Shown here: one piece after another, positions 45,501-53,075 of the stretch
How positions within the stretch are numbered: the stretch's first letter is position 1
How the letters are laid out: each line of letters starts with the position of its first letter
Origin: DAOUBP01 sp964513075
GTDB lineage: Bacteria > Chloroflexota > Anaerolineae > CG2-30-64-16
Assembly (NCBI GenBank): GCA_964513075.1
Contig: CAZELR010000004.1
Coordinates: 1 to 64,000, forward strand
Direction: 5' to 3'
Length of the DNA stretch: 64,000 nt
Program-made: the position numbers and the translations under genes
The notes under the pieces: model-generated
Told to the model about the DNA's origin: nothing
What the model saw: only the letters and a program-made list of their open reading frames with translations
Database searches by the model: none

Positions 45501-45647
45501 GCCGTTGGGGGCGCTTGCGGGCACTGCAGCGCCTTGCGATGCGCCGATCGCGTGGCGCGGGGACAGACTGGCGACGAGAGAGACAAGCACCAGTGCGACC
45601 CCAATCATGGCGCGACAATGGATCGCGCGCCGGTTTTTCAACAGCAT
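42561..45647 (-). CDS. Secreted alpha/beta-hydrolase (esterase-like) with DNRLRE domain, SdrD-B domain, Thr-Pro linkers and LYLPLVIR tail
   Basis: 1028 aa from ATG 45647 (signal peptide MLLKNRRAIHCRAMIG... cut near IGA). The longer open frame upstream runs into the methyltransferase gene. After a carbohydrate-binding-like beta domain (about 40-180) comes the hydrolase: THGYGSNG, nucleophile Ser323 in GHSMGG, an Asp in HGDSDTKV (about 429) and His461 in GNHDRP. This complete triad is typical of feruloyl/acetyl-xylan esterase-like or PHB-depolymerase-like enzymes. Then a DNRLRE domain (about 660-860), linker, SdrD-B (FRDANRNGVREADEAGQPN), linker and the tail. It is the second gene of the glycan operon, 22 bases after a methyltransferase and seven before another. 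A role in trimming the polymer is plausible. Confidence 0.82.
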   Translation of the reverse strand: MLLKNRRAIHCRAMIGVALVLVSLVASLSPRHAIGASQGAAVPASAPNGYATSSVIPCMPVGSDYLGAGRLPSPYRLDETVTLNWTGQATAAYLIAYEFNAIYVNWGHEIWVNGHYVGKATGTRNEETLCRGFEGREPLSWNIDVSWLRQGPNTISLVGLEGHPDQSWGLSRAQIKVVGSDVTGPRWSQVTVLPVPGTHPFDFNWASYRNEGTWTHIRIPTTYDGSRPTPLLITTHGYGSNGLDIASSFDEAAERRGWLMASADYHGEVNPGFFDVDTAGQPRLKVGISTMGAHTASYDILDIVNYMRAQYNVDASRIYIVGHSMGGMTALLAAAKWPQLFAAVASDSSPTGLESWEADTSTVDPVGSTPSAVLNLAIRSSTGGFEPVEHELRCTREPYKYRFEYERRSPQSYALNFKHLPVLLVHGDSDTKVAPHHAQDMLDWVLDNVPEAATLRWFQGNHDRPIDDRAEDILTWLSAYTRDPAAAPQHNTFTLDETGRVFWMGVQLSSDVVSVDPGNYSLRTEAHFTHVWDATYDASARTIAVDAENLPPTIGTSSYCGAYPPANLTVNLVFYLNQIGLPSDGRYTIERINKDTGVFTVSFADAAGGVLKVPLPQGAFLYRIVHGNQPPTYATLVVQRGLGGYNGAQDTTLNAWDPEANYGAASNLNIRHEQAASAMKALLRFDTSVIPANATIRFALLGAYITYTPSTSNRMPVEAYALNRTWNATSATWNRPQAGATWAAPGAEGAPGDRSPDMSDRRYLAADPSGSNPMYVGFDIRSLVEAWRAAPSTNYGLMLRAAPLLVPYSQRYETFNIAASDYPSVSERPRLVIIYTLDPPTPTPTPTPTVTATATPTPTVTPTATPTSTPTATPTPVAGQVHGLVFRDANRNGVREADEAGQPNIEIRLRVNDDLRYNRFTDAGGLYAFELIPPGGYLVEAVLPAAWVLTTAAGNPVPVTIEGGTQASVTFGLARELTATPTPTATATLTPSPTATATVTATPSPTASPTVTRTPTPWPHLYLPLVIR

Positions 45648-45669
45648 ACAGATCTGCAAGCTCCGTTCT

Positions 45670-46602
45670 CTATCCTGGCCTAACGTGCGATCGCTGATCG
45701 CGCGGGCCAGCCTGGCTTTCAAAGCATGAGCGTGCGCCCTGTGAAGCAGCGCCGGAGCCGGCCTTGACCGCGACATACGCGTATTCAGTCGTGAGACCAA
45801 GCCTCTGCAGGAATGTCCGAACGCGGTCCAAGCCGAACCCATAGCCAGAGTAGACCGGCCCGGGGATCACGTTGATCACACGGAACCCGGCTGCCGAGAA
45901 TTCACGGAGCCATCTGGTGCGCCGGAAAGCGCCAAACTCAGCAAGATTGCCGGACGAGACCCCATGCGGGGCCGGCGCCAGCAGCCGTCGAAGATAGCTG
46001 CGCCGGGGCTGCTCTGCCTTGGGATTGTTATCGCTCTCCTGTGTGTCCAGTGCTGCTGACGCTGCCCCGTGCTTGTTGGCGCCTGAGAAACGTTCAAGAC
46101 GATCGATTATCTGATGCGGGTAGAACAACAGCAGATGAAACACCTTCCATAACGGCGATGGCATGACATGGATGACCACGCCCTCGTCACGGAGGACGCG
46201 ATGCATGCCTCGCAAAGCTGCTTGCGGCTGCGGCAGGTGCTCCAGCATATTCGACGAGAAGATCAGATCGAACTCGGCAGCGGGAAACGTTTCGCCGACG
46301 CGTTCAGCATCGCAGATGCGATGCGCGACCGACTCAGTGTCGGGCAACTGCTCGATTCTCGCGCTATAATCAGTAACCAGCAGGCTTCTGACGTAGTTTG
46401 CCAGCAACCCGCTTTGAAAGCCATCCCCGGCGCCCAGTTCCAAGCCTCGTGCAAAAGCATGAGGGGGACAGTCTCCAAAGATGCGATCTATTTCGGCGCG
46501 GCGGAGGGTGTGAAGGTACGAGTCCCAGTCTGGCCTTATCTGCACCGCGTTCTCCAGCGTCGGACATATCCGCAAAGGAGCGTCCGGATTTGGGCCCGGC
46601 AT
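45670..46602 (-). CDS. SAM-dependent methyltransferase, first gene of the glycan operon
   Basis: 310 aa. Motif I is GLELGAGDGFQSGLL, then LLVTDYSARIEQL, EFDLIFSSNMLEHLPQPQ and HRVLRDEGVVIHVMPSP, a standard class I fold. Residues about 150-170 (WKVFHLLLFYPHQII) are hydrophobic, suggesting peripheral membrane contact near a lipid-linked substrate. The C-terminal 100 residues include SGYGFGLDRVRTFLQRLGL. A promoter lies about 20 bases upstream, so this gene leads the operon. Gaps to the following genes are 22 and 7 bases. Target unknown. Sugar or lipid-carrier methylation is likely. Confidence 0.78.
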   Translation of the reverse strand: MPGPNPDAPLRICPTLENAVQIRPDWDSYLHTLRRAEIDRIFGDCPPHAFARGLELGAGDGFQSGLLANYVRSLLVTDYSARIEQLPDTESVAHRICDAERVGETFPAAEFDLIFSSNMLEHLPQPQAALRGMHRVLRDEGVVIHVMPSPLWKVFHLLLFYPHQIIDRLERFSGANKHGAASAALDTQESDNNPKAEQPRRSYLRRLLAPAPHGVSSGNLAEFGAFRRTRWLREFSAAGFRVINVIPGPVYSGYGFGLDRVRTFLQRLGLTTEYAYVAVKAGSGAASQGARSCFESQAGPRDQRSHVRPG

Positions 46603-46620
46603 GCGGCCGGCTCAACCCTA

Positions 46621-46650
46621 AGTATAGCATGCCAGCCACGGCGAACCCAA
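46621..46650 (-). promoter_or_regulatory. Extended -10 promoter at the head of the glycan operon
   Basis: On the minus strand TTGGGT (46650-46645), an 18-base spacer and TATACT (46626-46621) preceded by TGC. Predicted transcription start is about 20 bases before ATG 46602. Confidence 0.5.
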
Positions 46651-46700
46651 ACCGACGCATTTCGGGTTTTCGCGACATCCAGGCGCTAAATCACAAACTT

Positions 46701-46734
46701 GCCGCTCACAGGCCCCTGGAGGCCCGTGAGCGGC
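46701..46734 (-). terminator. 14-bp hairpin terminator after the 46759-50661 gene
   Basis: GCCGCTCACAGGCC (46701-46714) pairs with GGCCCGTGAGCGGC (46721-46734) with one mismatch and a six-base loop. On the minus strand it is followed by AAGTTTGTGATTT. It lies 25 bases after the stop and separates the propeller gene from the glycan operon promoter. Confidence 0.6.
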
Positions 46735-46758
46735 ACTTCACTCTAGAACCGTCTGACG

Positions 46759-49700
46759 CTACTCCTCGCCGGCCAACACCATCGGCAGATAGCTGTAGCG
46801 CAGCGGACGCATCGTCGCAGTTGGACTCGGGGTCGACGTTGGCGTGCGGGTCAGCGTCGGCGTTGCAGTCGCCGTCGGGCTAGAAGTCGCTGTCGGACTC
46901 GGCGTCGACGTCGGCGTAGAGGTCGGCAGCCAGACCAGGGCAAACGGAAGCACCAGCGACGTGTCGGGTGCGGTCACCCGGACGCGCAGTGGATTGCCAG
47001 GGTAATGGATCATGCTGCCCGGGGGGACCGTGACGCCCACGTACCAGTCGCCGGGATCGACATCCGGGAAAGTAAACTCGCCCTGGGCATCGGTGACGGT
47101 CGTCTGCCGGACGATATTTCCCGGGTAGGAAGACAGTGCTGCGGTCAGGCCTGGGACGCCGGGCTCATCAGGACCACGCACCATATCCAGATCGTAGTCG
47201 ACAAACACCTGGCCGGTGATCACGCGCACCCCCGGCACGCGCGTTGGCGTGACGGTGGGCGTGAGCGTCGGCGTCGGCGTATGGGTCGGCGTAAACGTGG
47301 GCGTGGGCGACGGTCCCGGCGTCGCCGTGGCCGTGGGCGTCAGCCTGATTGCTGTAGCGAAGTCCACTTTGAGCCGCGCCCCAGCCTGTACGTACAAGGA
47401 GGCAGGATTGCTCCAGCCGATCGGCTCCCAGCCAGGAATCAATTCGATGCGCGTCTTCCAGGTACCCGGATCGCGATTCAGGAAGCGGAACTCGCCCTGC
47501 GCATCGGTGACAGTATAACCGTAGATGACTCCCCCCTGATCCTCCAGCCAAACCGGCCGGCCCTGCAACCCCGGCTCGCCCGCATCACGCTGCCCATCCC
47601 GGTTCAGGTCGTTGAAGAGAATGCCGACGATATCCCCGGTGGTCGGCGTCGCCGTCGCGGTAGGCGTCGGCGTATGGGTCGGCGTCGGCGTGAAGGTCGC
47701 TGTCGGGGTCGGCGTGAACGTCGGCGTCAGGGTCGGCGTAAACGTCGGCGTGAAGGTCGACGTGGGCGTCGGCGTGAAGGTCGGGGCCGGCGTGGCGGTG
47801 ATCAAGGGGTTCTCGCCGTTGTAGTGCCAGATCCGGCCGCCCCACTCCAACGCATACACGTCGTCCATCGCAAAGGCATACACGTCGGTCAACTCGGTGG
47901 CCGCAAATGACTGCAAGGCGCTCCAGTTGCTGCCATCGGTCGTGCGATACACGGCGCCGGCGCCCAGGCAATCCGTGTCGTCGGCCGGGTTGAGGTTCGT
48001 GCAGCCCACGGCCCAGCCGTGCTGTGCATCCAGCATCTGCACCCGCCGGAACGCGACCTGGCTCGGGATGTCGGCCTGCTGGCGCACCCAGGAGAGACCC
48101 TTGTCGGTGGTTTTGCGAATCTGGCCGTTCGTGCCCGCGATCCAACAGGTGTTGGCGTCGATGCAATCGATGCCGAAGTAGGTCACCCCGCTGGTGCCAG
48201 TGCTGCGCAGGGACCAACTTGCACCGGTGTCGGCCGAGTAGAGCACGCTGTCCGCACTGGACGCGCTGTAACAGGCGCCGGTCGTCGGGCAGTCGAAATC
48301 CCATTGCGAGGTGCTGAAGCCGGTGTTCACCAGATTGAAGGTGTTGCCGTCGGTGGCTCGCAGGACCCGACCGCCAGCCGCGCCCACCAGCACCGTGTTG
48401 CCGGCGCCAGTCCATTTGGCAGCAACCAGATACCCCCCGAAGCCGGACATGTTGGCGGCATCAAACCAGGTTGAACCATCCGTAGTACGCTGGATCCTGC
48501 CTTGCTTGCCGGTGATCCAGCACGTGGACGCGTCCTTGCAGTCCAGGCCGTCCATCCACGAATTTGTGTTCAGCGCCTGTGCCGTCCAGACGATGCCGCC
48601 GCTGGTGGTCTTGAGCAGCGTCGCGCTGCCGAGGTCGCCCCAGTCCGGCCCGCCGACGACGTAACCGTTCCAGCGATCGGTGAAGTGGAGGTCGCGCCAA
48701 TATACGCCGCTGCGCTCGTAGACTTTCTCCCAGCCGTTCACCTTGGGAAACACCACGGTGGGGGTGGGGGTTGGCGTGTTCGTCGCCGTGCTCGTGGGTG
48801 TGGGGGTTACCGTCGACGTTGCAGTGCTGGTCGCAGTCGGTGTATTGGTCGGTGTCGGTGTACTGGTCTCCGTCGGGGTGCTCGTCAAAGTCGCGGTAGG
48901 CGTGGTCGTGGGCGTATTCGTTGTTGTGGGCGTCGGCGTCGGCAGCTCGCGCAGCGCGAACGAAACCGTGCGAACGGTGCCGCTGATCACAGTCACCGGC
49001 GCCGGGTTGAGAGGGCTCAGGAGTTCCGTCCCTGGCGGCACCTCGATCCCGACAAGCCACTCACCCGGCACGACACTGTAAAAGCCGTAATGCCCATCGG
49101 TGTCTGTGGTGGTCTCCGCTTGAACGGTGTTCGGGGGCGCCAGCAACTGCACGTTCACGCCCGGCTTGCCGGGTTCACCATTATTTCGGATCCCATCTTC
49201 GTTGCTGTCCACGTAGACGTCGCCGGCCACCATGCCGTCGCCTTCCACCAATGTGGGCGTAGCCGTGGGCGTCAGCGTCTGGGTGGGCGTCGCGGTGCTG
49301 GTCGGCGTCTCAGTCGGGGTCTGGGTCGGCGTCGAAGTCGGCGTTTGTGTCGGCGTCGGCGTATACGTGGGCGTCGGAGTATGCGTCGGCGTCGAGGTGG
49401 ACGTCGGCGTCGAGGTGAACGTCGGCGTCGAGGTGAACGTAGGCGTCGGACTGCTCGTTGGGGTGAGCACAGGCGCACTGCTCCCGTGCCAGATATTGCC
49501 ATTCCAGTCCAGGACGAAGACGTCGTCCAGTGCGAACACCTGCAGATCCGTCAAGCCGGGCGCCACACCGCCGATCGCCGGCGCCGCGATGGCGGTCCAG
49601 TTGTGCCCGTCAGCGGTCTGATACACCAGGCCCTGGCCCTGGCAATCTTCCCCGGTTGCAGTCACATCATTGCAGCCCACAGCATACCCGTGTTGACTGT

Positions 49701-50661
49701 CCACCATCTGGACATCCCACAGCAGGCTGCGGGTCGGCAGATCGACCACGTTGGCGCGCGTCCACGAGGCGCCGCCGTTGGTCGTGTAGATCATCGGGTT
49801 GAAGGGGTTGGCCGTGTCATCGACGCGCTTGCCCACCATCCAGCACGTGTTGGCGCCGGTGCAGTTCAAGCCATAGAAACGGCCGGCCAGGTCAGCGCTG
49901 ATGATCAGCCGGTCCCAACTGGCGCCATAGTTGTTCGACCGGTAAAGGGTGCTCCTGGCCGCACTGTTACAGATGCCCCCGGGCTGGCATTCGATGTCCC
50001 ACGGCACGAGCACGCCGCCCACCACCACCCCGGAGAAGTTGGTCCCATTGGTGGAACGCAAGAAGTTGTACTGTAAGTTGGGCGGGTTGTAGCCGGTCGT
50101 GCCCACCAGCACGACCGACTGGTCACGAGCGACCTCGGTCGACCACAAGAAGCCGCCGTATCCCGCAGTGTCCAAGCCGGTCCACGTGCTGCCGCCATCG
50201 GTGGTCCGCCACAGCTCGTTCGTGCCTGCCACCCAGCAGCGCTGAGCATCCAGGCATGCCAGCCCAATCATGAAGTGCCGTGAGCCGGGAATCTTTTTCG
50301 TCACCCACGTCTGGCCGCCGTCGGTCGTCTTGGCAAAACTAGACTCACCCGGTTGGGTCTCCCATGTGTACCCACCGACCGCATAGCCTACGTTGCGATC
50401 AACAAAATAGATCCTGTTCCAATGTACGCCGGGGGCAGTGTGCACCTTCGTCCAGGACAATGCGGTCGGCGCCTCGGCAGAGGAGGCCGGCTCCCCGGGG
50501 AAAACAGCCGCCATCACAGGAATCGCAAGAAGCGCGAGCAATCCCAAAACCAATGCCCAGCGAGTCAGCGACTTTTTGGAAACAATACGCCGCTTGCGCT
50601 CGAATGGCCCCGTTATGTCGCTGTCATTGCTTCGTTCTCGAGAAGTATTTTTTCTTTGCAT
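46759..50661 (-). CDS. Giant secreted double beta-propeller (BNR/Ycf48-like) with three SdrD-B domains, Thr-Pro linkers and SYLPMVLAGEE end
   Basis: 1300 aa. A charged n-region of about 32 residues precedes a hydrophobic stretch ending VMAA. Two propellers (about 65-395 and 630-960) each start with W-[TE]-K-V and repeat TTDGGxTW-type Asp-box blades. Many Cys occur in matching positions (CLDAQRCW, CTGANTCW). SdrD-B domains follow at about 470-570, 1010-1110 and 1150-1250 (YVDSNEDGIRNNGEPGKPG; FNDLNRDGQRDAGEPGLQG; FVDYDLDMVRGPDEPGVPG), all joined by Thr-Pro linkers. The final motif YLPM is followed by VLAGEE, longer and more acidic than the other tails. Ycf48-like propellers bind proteins and sialidase-like ones bind glycans. 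Which applies here is unknown. The first propeller is nearly duplicated in the next gene. Confidence 0.78.
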   Translation of the reverse strand: MQRKNTSRERSNDSDITGPFERKRRIVSKKSLTRWALVLGLLALLAIPVMAAVFPGEPASSAEAPTALSWTKVHTAPGVHWNRIYFVDRNVGYAVGGYTWETQPGESSFAKTTDGGQTWVTKKIPGSRHFMIGLACLDAQRCWVAGTNELWRTTDGGSTWTGLDTAGYGGFLWSTEVARDQSVVLVGTTGYNPPNLQYNFLRSTNGTNFSGVVVGGVLVPWDIECQPGGICNSAARSTLYRSNNYGASWDRLIISADLAGRFYGLNCTGANTCWMVGKRVDDTANPFNPMIYTTNGGASWTRANVVDLPTRSLLWDVQMVDSQHGYAVGCNDVTATGEDCQGQGLVYQTADGHNWTAIAAPAIGGVAPGLTDLQVFALDDVFVLDWNGNIWHGSSAPVLTPTSSPTPTFTSTPTFTSTPTSTSTPTHTPTPTYTPTPTQTPTSTPTQTPTETPTSTATPTQTLTPTATPTLVEGDGMVAGDVYVDSNEDGIRNNGEPGKPGVNVQLLAPPNTVQAETTTDTDGHYGFYSVVPGEWLVGIEVPPGTELLSPLNPAPVTVISGTVRTVSFALRELPTPTPTTTNTPTTTPTATLTSTPTETSTPTPTNTPTATSTATSTVTPTPTSTATNTPTPTPTVVFPKVNGWEKVYERSGVYWRDLHFTDRWNGYVVGGPDWGDLGSATLLKTTSGGIVWTAQALNTNSWMDGLDCKDASTCWITGKQGRIQRTTDGSTWFDAANMSGFGGYLVAAKWTGAGNTVLVGAAGGRVLRATDGNTFNLVNTGFSTSQWDFDCPTTGACYSASSADSVLYSADTGASWSLRSTGTSGVTYFGIDCIDANTCWIAGTNGQIRKTTDKGLSWVRQQADIPSQVAFRRVQMLDAQHGWAVGCTNLNPADDTDCLGAGAVYRTTDGSNWSALQSFAATELTDVYAFAMDDVYALEWGGRIWHYNGENPLITATPAPTFTPTPTSTFTPTFTPTLTPTFTPTPTATFTPTPTHTPTPTATATPTTGDIVGILFNDLNRDGQRDAGEPGLQGRPVWLEDQGGVIYGYTVTDAQGEFRFLNRDPGTWKTRIELIPGWEPIGWSNPASLYVQAGARLKVDFATAIRLTPTATATPGPSPTPTFTPTHTPTPTLTPTVTPTRVPGVRVITGQVFVDYDLDMVRGPDEPGVPGLTAALSSYPGNIVRQTTVTDAQGEFTFPDVDPGDWYVGVTVPPGSMIHYPGNPLRVRVTAPDTSLVLPFALVWLPTSTPTSTPSPTATSSPTATATPTLTRTPTSTPSPTATMRPLRYSYLPMVLAGEE

Positions 50662-50753
50662 CAGCTATTTACTCGATATTTGACAAAGTCATCGTCACAA
50701 ACTGAGAAACGACCTCTACCAGTGTAATGGTACGGCATGAACAGAGCATGAAA

Positions 50754-50803
50754 AGCGCCCAGGGGAGAATGTGAAGTTTCGTTCACATCTCTCCCTGGGC
50801 GCT
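50754..50803 (-). terminator. Strong intrinsic terminator (22-bp stem) after the 50826-52283 gene
   Basis: Arms 50754-50775 and 50782-50803 pair over AGCGCCCAGGG and ATGTGAA with a short imperfect middle and a six-base loop (GTTTCG). On the minus strand the stem is followed by TTTTC. It begins 23 bases after the stop codon. Confidence 0.8.
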
Positions 50804-50825
50804 GATACGCGGGGATAACAGGTCG

Positions 50826-52283
50826 TTAACGCAGCAGCAGCGGCAGATATACCTTACGCGTCACTGGCGTTGCGGTTGGCGTTTCGGTCGGCGTCTCCGT
50901 AGCCGTGGCAGTGGCAGTCGCCGTGGCCGTGATCGTCGCGGTCGGCGTCGGCGTCTCGGTCGGCGTTTCGGTCGGCGTCGGCGTCTCGGTCGGCGTCTCG
51001 GTCGGCGTCGGCGTCAAAGTCGGTGTTTCGGTCGGCGTCGATGTCGGCGTCAACGTCGGCTTCGGTGTTTCGGTCGGTGTTACGGTCGGTGTTAGGGTCG
51101 GCGTCCGCGTCAGGGTCGGCGTCCGCGTCGGGGTTGAGGTAGGCTCAGGCGGATTGGTCCCGTGCCAGATGTTGCCATTCCAATCCAGGACGAAGACATC
51201 ATCCAGCGCGAACACCTGCAGGTCCGTCAAGCCATACGCCATACCGTCGATCGCCGGCGCCGGGATGGCGGTCCAGTTGTGCCCGTCTGCAGTCTGATAC
51301 ATCAGGCCCTGGCCCTGGCAATCTTCGCCGGTTGCCGTCACATTATTGCAGCCCACAGCATACCCGTGTTGATTGTCCACCATCTCGACATCCCACAGCA
51401 TACCGCGCGTCGGCATACCCGCCACGTTGGCGCGCGTCCACGAGGCGCCGCCGGTGGTCGTGTAGATCATCGGGTTGAAGGGGTCGGCCCAGTCATCGAT
51501 GCGCTTACCTACCATCCAGCAGGTGTTGGCGCCAGTGCAATTCAGGCCATAGAAACGGCCGGCCATGGCAGCAGGAAGGTTGATCTTGCTCCAACTGGCG
51601 CCGTAGTCGGCCGACCGGTAAAGCACACTCTTGGAAGGACTGTTGCAGATGCCTCCGGGCTGACACTCGATGTCCCACGGCACGAGCACGCCGCTCACCA
51701 CCACCCCCGAGAAGTAATTCCCGTCGGTGGACCGCAAGAAGTTGTATTGTAAGCTGGGCGGGTTATAGCCGGTCGTGCCCACCAGCACGGTGCGCCTGTC
51801 ACGGGCAACCCCAGCCGACCACAAAAATCCGCCGTATCCCGCATTATACAGGCCGACCCACGTGCTGCCGCCATCGGTGGTCCGCCAGATCTGGTTCGTA
51901 CCCACCGTCCAGCACGTGTTGACATCCAGACACGCCAGCCCAACCATCATGTGCCGCGAGCCGGGAATCTTTTTCGTCACCCAGGTCCGGCCGCCGTCGG
52001 TGGTCTTGGCGAAACTGGACTCGCCCGGTTGGGTCTCCCATGTGTACCCGCCAACCGCATAGCCTACGTTGCGGTCAACAAAGACTAGCCTGTTCCAGTG
52101 CACGCCAGCCGCAGTGTGCACCTTCGTCCATTGCAGGGGACCGGCTGCCTGGGGCTCGGAAGAGGCCAGGCTGGCAGGAACAGTCGTGAGGATCGTTGCG
52201 CCAATCAGCAGCACGCCCAGGGCCAGACCGACGGCCATCAGCCATCGGCGGCGGGCAGTGCTTTGATTCGTTCGATGTCTCAT
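50826..52283 (-). CDS. Secreted single beta-propeller (BNR/Ycf48-like) with Thr-Pro linker and VYLPLLLR tail
   Basis: 485 aa. AAGGAG lies ten bases before the ATG. The signal peptide is residues 1-41. The propeller (about 47-385) is nearly identical to the first propeller of the adjacent 1300-aa protein, sharing long unbroken stretches such as VDRNVGYAVGGYTWETQ, TTDGG blades and the same Cys pattern. A Thr-Pro/Glu linker of about 90 residues leads straight to KVYLPLLLR with no SdrD-B domains. It therefore shows the minimal form: signal peptide, one domain, linker, tail. The tandem copy suggests recent duplication. Function is presumably binding at the cell surface. Confidence 0.82.
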   Translation of the reverse strand: MRHRTNQSTARRRWLMAVGLALGVLLIGATILTTVPASLASSEPQAAGPLQWTKVHTAAGVHWNRLVFVDRNVGYAVGGYTWETQPGESSFAKTTDGGRTWVTKKIPGSRHMMVGLACLDVNTCWTVGTNQIWRTTDGGSTWVGLYNAGYGGFLWSAGVARDRRTVLVGTTGYNPPSLQYNFLRSTDGNYFSGVVVSGVLVPWDIECQPGGICNSPSKSVLYRSADYGASWSKINLPAAMAGRFYGLNCTGANTCWMVGKRIDDWADPFNPMIYTTTGGASWTRANVAGMPTRGMLWDVEMVDNQHGYAVGCNNVTATGEDCQGQGLMYQTADGHNWTAIPAPAIDGMAYGLTDLQVFALDDVFVLDWNGNIWHGTNPPEPTSTPTRTPTLTRTPTLTPTVTPTETPKPTLTPTSTPTETPTLTPTPTETPTETPTPTETPTETPTPTATITATATATATATETPTETPTATPVTRKVYLPLLLR

Positions 52284-52343
52284 GAGAAGTTTACTCCTTG
52301 GTATGTGGTTATGTGAATGCGTCGCAAAGATCGATTCGCACTG

Positions 52344-52426
52344 GCTCAGCTGCGCTGGCGGCTCAGCTGCGCTGGCGGCTCAGCTGCGCTGGCGGCTCAG
52401 CTACGCTGGCGGCCAGCTGCGCTGGC
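52344..52426. repeat. 17-bp minisatellite, four full copies plus a partial
   Basis: Unit GCTCAGCTGCGCTGGCG at 52344-52360, 52361-52377, 52378-52394 and (one change, CTACG) 52395-52411, then a shortened copy. Each contains the palindrome CAGCTG. The array covers the stop end of the acyltransferase gene and the upstream region of the 52283 gene. Confidence 0.9.
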
Positions 52427-53075
52427 TTAACGGTTTCGCCGGAACACCTGCGACGATGGCGCCGGCGGGGACGCTGTGCGTGACGACCGAGCCCGCGGCC
52501 ACGACCGCGCCGGCGCCGATCGTCACGCCATCCAGGACAATGACGCCGTAACCGAGCCACGCGTCGTCCTCGATGATGATATCACCGCTGCTGTGCAAGG
52601 GCTGGCCGTGGATCGGCTGCCCCGCGGCAATGCCGTGTTCATAAGGGTAGAATGCGCAGGCGGGCGCAATCTGCACCTCTCGCCCAATGCGGATGCTGCC
52701 AAGCCACGCAATCAACTGGCAATAGGATTGGATATGGGTGCCTGCGCCGATCTCCACGCAACCGCCCTGCCCGGCCTCGATGATCGTGCCGCGATACAAA
52801 TGGACCCGATCACCTAAGCTCACATGTTTGCCTCCGGTGCGATTATAGATGACCACATCGTCATCCACAAAACAGTGCTCGCCCAGGCGCAGATCATTGC
52901 AGGCGATATCGGCTGCCGGCGAGATGAAACCGCGGCGGCTCTTTTGGGCCAGCACACGCCTGCCCCGGAACGGAGGCACGGCCCAGGTCGCAAACCTGGC
53001 TGCCAAGCGGCCGCCCCAGCCCAATCCCGCACGTCCCATCCAAAAGGTGATCCAAAAGTCACGAAGTGCGTCCAT
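52401..53075 (-). CDS. Left-handed beta-helix O-acetyltransferase (WcaF/maltose-acetyltransferase group)
   Basis: 224 aa from ATG 53075, three bases after AAGGAG. It overlaps the end of the upstream radical SAM-epimerase gene by 17 bases. Hexapeptide turns run from about residue 55 to 215 (ADIACNDLRLGEHCFVDDDV, IGREVQIAPACAFYPYEHG). The loop with the catalytic His (YEHGIA) and VTIGAGAVVAAGSVVTHSVP are typical of acetyl-CoA-dependent sugar O-acetyltransferases. The last few residues (QRSWPPA) are encoded in a minisatellite, so the C-terminus may vary between strains. It probably decorates the glycan. Substrate unknown. Confidence 0.82.
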   Translation of the reverse strand: MDALRDFWITFWMGRAGLGWGGRLAARFATWAVPPFRGRRVLAQKSRRGFISPAADIACNDLRLGEHCFVDDDVVIYNRTGGKHVSLGDRVHLYRGTIIEAGQGGCVEIGAGTHIQSYCQLIAWLGSIRIGREVQIAPACAFYPYEHGIAAGQPIHGQPLHSSGDIIIEDDAWLGYGVIVLDGVTIGAGAVVAAGSVVTHSVPAGAIVAGVPAKPLSQRSWPPA

